This document shows, in pieces, positions 6,176 to 8,168 of a stretch of 8,168 nucleotides of DNA; the stretch's first letter is position 1, and each line of letters begins with the position of its first letter. The position numbers and the translations under genes were made by a program. Below the pieces are notes generated by a model. It was not told the origin of the DNA, searched no databases, and saw only the letters and a program-made list of their open reading frames with translations. This DNA is from Candidatus Uhrbacteria bacterium RIFCSPHIGHO2_02_FULL_57_19 (GTDB taxonomy: Bacteria; Patescibacteriota; Patescibacteriia; 2-12-FULL-57-11): assembly GCA_001791115.1 (NCBI GenBank), contig MGDZ01000020.1:1-8168 (forward strand), given 5' to 3'.

Positions 6176-6199
6176 AACTACTCTTTTTATACTTATCTA
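6170..6199 (+). promoter_or_regulatory. Probable promoter of the repeat-protein gene
   Basis: TTGACA at 6170-6175 is perfect. The -10 is uncertain: TATCTA at 6194-6199 has an 18-nt spacer but a weak match, while TATACT at 6188-6193 matches at 5 of 6 but is only 12 nt away. The gene's GGAG is at 6223-6226. Confidence 0.45.
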
Positions 6200-6234
6200 T
6201 CTAGTAGAGTACATTCAAACATGGAGAAGAAGCC

Positions 6235-7284
6235 ATGCCCCGTAAATGGAGCAAAGAGATTGTGGTTCGCCACATCTTAGAGCGACATCGGGGCGGCAAA
6301 AAGCTTAGCTCCGATTACATGCAGAAAAATAGCCTTCCTCTCTATATGGCCGCAGTTTGGTATTGGAGTGGATGGAGGCAGGCTATCGAGGGCGCTGGCC
6401 TTAACTACGACGATGTGCGGATCAAGACTCCTAAGCGCAAAGTTGTTTGGAACGAAAAGATTATTGTGCAAACGATTCTTTCGCTCCATAAGCAAGGAGA
6501 GCCGCTGAACTCCAACCACGCCCAGACGAAACACCCGCTCCTCTATCGGGCGGCCTACGTCTACTTTGAGGGTTGGGCGCAGGCGGTAACCACCGCCGGG
6601 CTTGACTACGGTTCAGTTCGGAAGAAAAAACCGATGAGAGCTTGGTCAAAGAAGGCAATCGTTGCCGAGATACTCCGCCGATCCGCAGAAGAATTATCGA
6701 TTCGCGGAGGTAACGTTGTATTTCAAGATCGCGGCTTGTATCAAGCGGCAAAACGTCACTTCGGCTATGGCGGCTGGGCAAAAGCAAGAATGCTTGCAGG
6801 CTTTCCACCCGTTGACCCCCTGCCGTGGGAAGTCTGGAGCAAAGAAACGGTGGTGAAGGAGATTCTCCGGCTTCACAAAAATGGAGTTGAGCTCAACGCT
6901 GGCGCACTTGGAGAAACCTACGGTTATATCCGGAGCGCAGGCGAGAAGTACTTTGGGTCGTGGGGTACGGCTATAGAAGCAGCCGGACTCGACTACTTGA
7001 AGATCTGCAAGAATAAACCGAAAGGCTGGTGGACGAAGCCGCGTCTTATCCAGGCGATACAAAGTCTGGACAAGCAGGGTATCCGCCTAAGCTCTAAAGC
7101 GATACAAAAATCGCACGGGGATATCTTTGCCACGGCTATACGAAAAGAGAAGTTCGGAAGCTGGAGCCAGGCAGTGGAGGCGGCAGGAATCGACTACCGC
7201 AAACACTGCCAGATCTGGTCAACCAAAGCCTGGCTGCGGCGCATGAGCAACCGGGACTACAAAAAAATACTCAGAGCAGATTGA
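6235..7284 (+). CDS. Protein of five homing-endonuclease-associated repeats, 349 aa
   Basis: The whole protein consists of five copies of a repeat of about 60 residues, at about 5-62, 72-128, 137-193, 201-257 and 265-323. The consensus is W-S/T-K-x-x-(I/V)-(I/V)-x-x-I-L-x-L-x-x-x-G-x-x-L, then Y-x-A-A-x-x-x-F-G-S-W-x-x-A-(I/V)-x-A-A-G-(L/I)-D-Y. This matches my knowledge of the homing-endonuclease-associated repeat (HNH_repeat), which is thought to bind DNA beside HNH or LAGLIDADG nucleases. No HNH, GIY-YIG or LAGLIDADG motif is visible, so it is probably a DNA-binding protein and not a nuclease. Repeats 4 and 5 are closest to consensus; repeat 3 is the most diverged (GGWAKARMLAG). The short C-terminal tail is basic. 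The ATG at 6235 has GGAG 8 nt upstream. It is divergent from the 307-aa ParB and ends in its own terminator. Target and role are unknown. Confidence 0.88.
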   Translation: MPRKWSKEIVVRHILERHRGGKKLSSDYMQKNSLPLYMAAVWYWSGWRQAIEGAGLNYDDVRIKTPKRKVVWNEKIIVQTILSLHKQGEPLNSNHAQTKHPLLYRAAYVYFEGWAQAVTTAGLDYGSVRKKKPMRAWSKKAIVAEILRRSAEELSIRGGNVVFQDRGLYQAAKRHFGYGGWAKARMLAGFPPVDPLPWEVWSKETVVKEILRLHKNGVELNAGALGETYGYIRSAGEKYFGSWGTAIEAAGLDYLKICKNKPKGWWTKPRLIQAIQSLDKQGIRLSSKAIQKSHGDIFATAIRKEKFGSWSQAVEAAGIDYRKHCQIWSTKAWLRRMSNRDYKKILRAD

Positions 7285-7312
7285 GCCACTCCAAATCGGA
7301 GTGGCTTTTCTT
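7284..7312 (+). terminator. Intrinsic terminator of the repeat-protein gene
   Basis: A perfect 9-bp stem AGCCACTCC/GGAGTGGCT (7284-7292 with 7298-7306), loop AAATC, then TTTTCTT. The stem begins at the last base of the stop codon. Confidence 0.92.
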
Positions 7313-7327
7313 AGGTGGATAACCCCG

Positions 7328-7355
7328 TTGACCGCCTCTGCTGCGGGCGTATCAT
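7328..7355 (+). promoter_or_regulatory. Promoter of the 25-aa peptide unit
   Basis: TTGACC (7328-7333; 4 of 6) and TATCAT (7350-7355; 5 of 6) are separated by 16 nt. The expected start is near 7362, giving a leader of about 24 nt that contains AGGAG. It lies directly after the repeat-protein terminator, so the peptide has an independent start. Confidence 0.6.
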
Positions 7356-7385
7356 TGCGGCGGGTGTTGGGGTAGGAGAAGCCAC

Positions 7386-7463
7386 ATGATTCTGACCGTC
7401 GCGCAGAAGCTTTGGCTCGCCGCCGGAGTTCTGCTGTTTTCGGTAGCGCTGCTGCCGTGGTAA
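7386..7463 (+). CDS. Very small hydrophobic membrane peptide, 25 aa
   Basis: No family is recognised. The ATG at 7386 has a perfect AGGAG at 7374-7378 with 7-nt spacing. The peptide has one charged residue (Lys8), then an almost wholly hydrophobic stretch from residue 9 to 25 (LWLAAGVLLFSVALLPW), long enough for one membrane span. Upstream is a good promoter and 4 nt after the stop a strong terminator begins, so the gene forms a complete unit of under 180 bp. It may be a membrane micropeptide (toxin-like or a modulator of a membrane complex). Alternatively it is a leader peptide controlling termination ahead of the downstream genes. I see no run of codons for one amino acid that would point to classic attenuation; leucine is frequent but so it is in any membrane span. 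Confidence 0.6.
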   Translation: MILTVAQKLWLAAGVLLFSVALLPW

Positions 7464-7467
7464 AGTC

Positions 7468-7504
7468 CCGCCCGTCACACTGTTACAGTGTGCCGGGCGG
7501 TTTT
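7468..7504 (+). terminator. Terminator after the 25-aa peptide gene
   Basis: The lower stem CCGCCCG/CGGGCGG (7468-7474 with 7494-7500), one T-C mismatch, and upper stem CACACTG/CAGTGTG (7476-7482 with 7486-7492), loop TTA. TTTT follows. The long two-part stem makes this a confident call; it could also work as an attenuator for the genes downstream. Confidence 0.9.
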
Positions 7505-7541
7505 CATGTAAGAAACACGTACGTTGTGCGTATATATAGGT

Positions 7542-7655
7542 ATGGCAAGGATTTTTAGACACATGAGCCGGCAGGCCGAGGTGCTCTCGGTCGTCTCTTT
7601 GGCGCTCCTGGTGGTCGTTCTCTACTCGGTGTGGGGAGCGAGCGTTTTGCACTAA
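7542..7655 (+). CDS. Small membrane peptide, 37 aa (or 30 aa)
   Basis: No family is recognised. The frame opens at ATG 7542; a second in-frame ATG is at 7563. The first has no spaced Shine-Dalgarno (AGG is one base away). The second has AAGGA at 7547-7551, about 11 nt upstream, so 7563 is a real alternative. The N-terminal part is basic (RIFRHMSR), followed by a hydrophobic segment (VLSVVSLALLVVVLYSVW, about residues 14-31) and ASVLH. By the positive-inside rule the N terminus would be cytoplasmic. An AT-rich TATATATA at 7531-7538 could be a -10 element, which would place the start near 7542 and suggest a leaderless message if the first ATG is used. No terminator separates it from the methyltransferase, which starts 22 nt after its stop, so the two may be cotranscribed. 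Evidence is limited to composition and position. Confidence 0.4.
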   Translation: MARIFRHMSRQAEVLSVVSLALLVVVLYSVWGASVLH

Positions 7656-7665
7656 ATTTATACAG

Positions 7666-7671
7666 TACAAT
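7666..7671 (+). promoter_or_regulatory. Possible -10 element just before the methyltransferase
   Basis: TACAAT matches TATAAT at 5 of 6 positions and lies 6 nt before the ATG at 7678. If active, transcription would begin at or next to the ATG and the message would be leaderless. No good -35 is seen at 16-18 nt. Confidence 0.35.
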
Positions 7672-7677
7672 AGAGGG

Positions 7678-8168
7678 ATGGCGGAGAGCTCTTTCCTTAA
7701 TCCCGGCGCCGCGCTTATCGCGGCCAACGTTGCGGACGGCATGCGCGTGGCCGACTTCGGCTCGGGGTCGGGCTTTTTTACCCGTGCCGCCGCGCGGCTG
7801 GTGGGCCAAAGCGGCTTGGTGTGGGCGGTGGACGCGCATCAAGACATGCTCTCGCGGGTCAAAAACTTGTCTTTGCAGGAGGGCCTGCACAATGTCGAGG
7901 TGGTCCACGGCAATGTGGAGAAGAAGGGCGGCAGCCACTTGCCCGACGAAAACTTTGACCTGGTGATCATCGCCAACCTCCTGTTTGCCGCCGAGCACAA
8001 AGAGGTGTTGGCCAAAGAGGCGCACCGTGTGCTGCGCAAGGGCGGCCGCGTGCTGGTGATTGACTGGACGGAGTCCTTTGGCGGGCTTGGGCCCCACCCC
8101 GACCACGTGGTCTCCGCCGACCACGCGCAGACGCTTTTTGAGCTCAACGGCTTTACCCGCCTCGGCGC
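7678..8168 (+). CDS. Class I SAM-dependent methyltransferase, N-terminal 163 residues (runs off the window)
   Basis: This is a Rossmann-fold methyltransferase that would transfer a methyl group from S-adenosylmethionine; the substrate is not evident. Motif I is VADFGSGSG (24-32), the acidic end of strand 2 is Asp52 in WAVDAH, the post-II segment is LPDENFDLVIIANLLF (88-103) and motif III is RVLRKGGRVLVIDW (117-130). The pattern resembles UbiE/Methyltransf_11-type enzymes, and the segment ending in LFELNGF suggests that little is missing at the C terminus. The ATG at 7678 is the only start that keeps the usual FLNPG entry segment before motif I. It has GAGGG directly abutting the start codon, too close for a normal ribosome binding site, so leaderless or coupled translation is possible. 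Codon use is much more GC-rich than in the genes to the left, suggesting a different history. Confidence 0.9.
   Translation, partial: MAESSFLNPGAALIAANVADGMRVADFGSGSGFFTRAAARLVGQSGLVWAVDAHQDMLSRVKNLSLQEGLHNVEVVHGNVEKKGGSHLPDENFDLVIIANLLFAAEHKEVLAKEAHRVLRKGGRVLVIDWTESFGGLGPHPDHVVSADHAQTLFELNGFTRLG

Noticed and set aside
3721..6234. parS centromere site (GTTTCAC-type palindrome) expected near ParB genes.
   Set aside because: I scanned both divergent intergenic regions and the convergent gap and saw no such palindrome; the inverted repeats found are explained by -35 boxes.
6221..6280. Short 19-codon frame starting at ATG 6221, overlapping the start of the repeat-protein gene.
   Set aside because: It has no ribosome binding site of its own, and its ATGGAG contains the Shine-Dalgarno of the repeat-protein gene.
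7555..8147. Minus-strand open frames across the methyltransferase.
   Set aside because: They are antisense to a clear Rossmann methyltransferase and have no family motifs or ribosome binding site.
1..8168. CRISPR array, tRNA or rRNA genes, insertion sequence ends.
   Set aside because: No regularly spaced direct repeats, no tRNA cloverleaf or rRNA-like stretch, and no transposase motif or paired terminal repeats were seen.

Overview
The window looks like a piece of a bacterial chromosome of intermediate GC content. Genes are compact, the standard code is used with TGA as stop, and ribosome binding sites are mostly AGGAG-type. The combination of a DEAH helicase, an unusual sigma factor, ParB-like proteins with extra domains and a homing-endonuclease-repeat protein reminds me of Patescibacteria (Parcubacteria-like candidate phyla). 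That assignment is inference from gene content; no rRNA or ribosomal protein gene is present to test it.

Layout, left to right. A 52-residue tail-anchored-looking membrane peptide (121-279, +) ends in an intrinsic terminator. It is followed by a compact 596-residue DEAH-box RNA helicase (374-2164, +). The helicase converges on a sigma-70 family factor (2228-3586, -) across a shared bidirectional terminator. The sigma factor carries an N-terminal domain resembling the C-terminal domain of the RNA polymerase alpha subunit. It is divergent from a 460-residue ParB-family protein (3721-5103, +) with two tandem eight-cysteine modules at its N terminus. That protein converges, across a second bidirectional terminator, on a more ordinary ParB-family protein (5166-6089, -). 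The second ParB is divergent from a protein built of five homing-endonuclease-associated repeats (6235-7284, +). The right end holds a 25-residue membrane peptide with its own promoter and terminator (7386-7463, +), a 37-residue membrane peptide (7542-7655, +), and the start of a class I SAM methyltransferase that runs off the window (7678 onward, +).

The central block is a chain of alternating convergent and divergent single-gene units. Both divergent gene pairs have back-to-back promoters with touching or overlapping -35 boxes. At 3626-3676 the two promoters are exactly symmetric around an 11-bp palindrome. At 6160-6175 the two -35 boxes form the inverted repeat TGTCAA-TCGT-TTGACA. Expression of sigma factor versus zinc-ParB, and of ParB versus repeat protein, is therefore probably competitive. 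Neither ParB gene has a ParA partner or a visible parS site here, so a role as DNA-binding regulators or CTP-switch clamps is as plausible as chromosome partitioning. The sigma factor keeps the residues that read TTGACA at -35 but has lost the two best-known -10 reading residues of region 2.4. This makes it a candidate alternative sigma factor with its own -10 preference.

Composition changes along the window. Sampled 60-base lines in the helicase and repeat-protein genes are about 47-52% GC, while those in the methyltransferase are about 67-72%. The block up to about 7310 may therefore be accessory DNA next to older chromosome.
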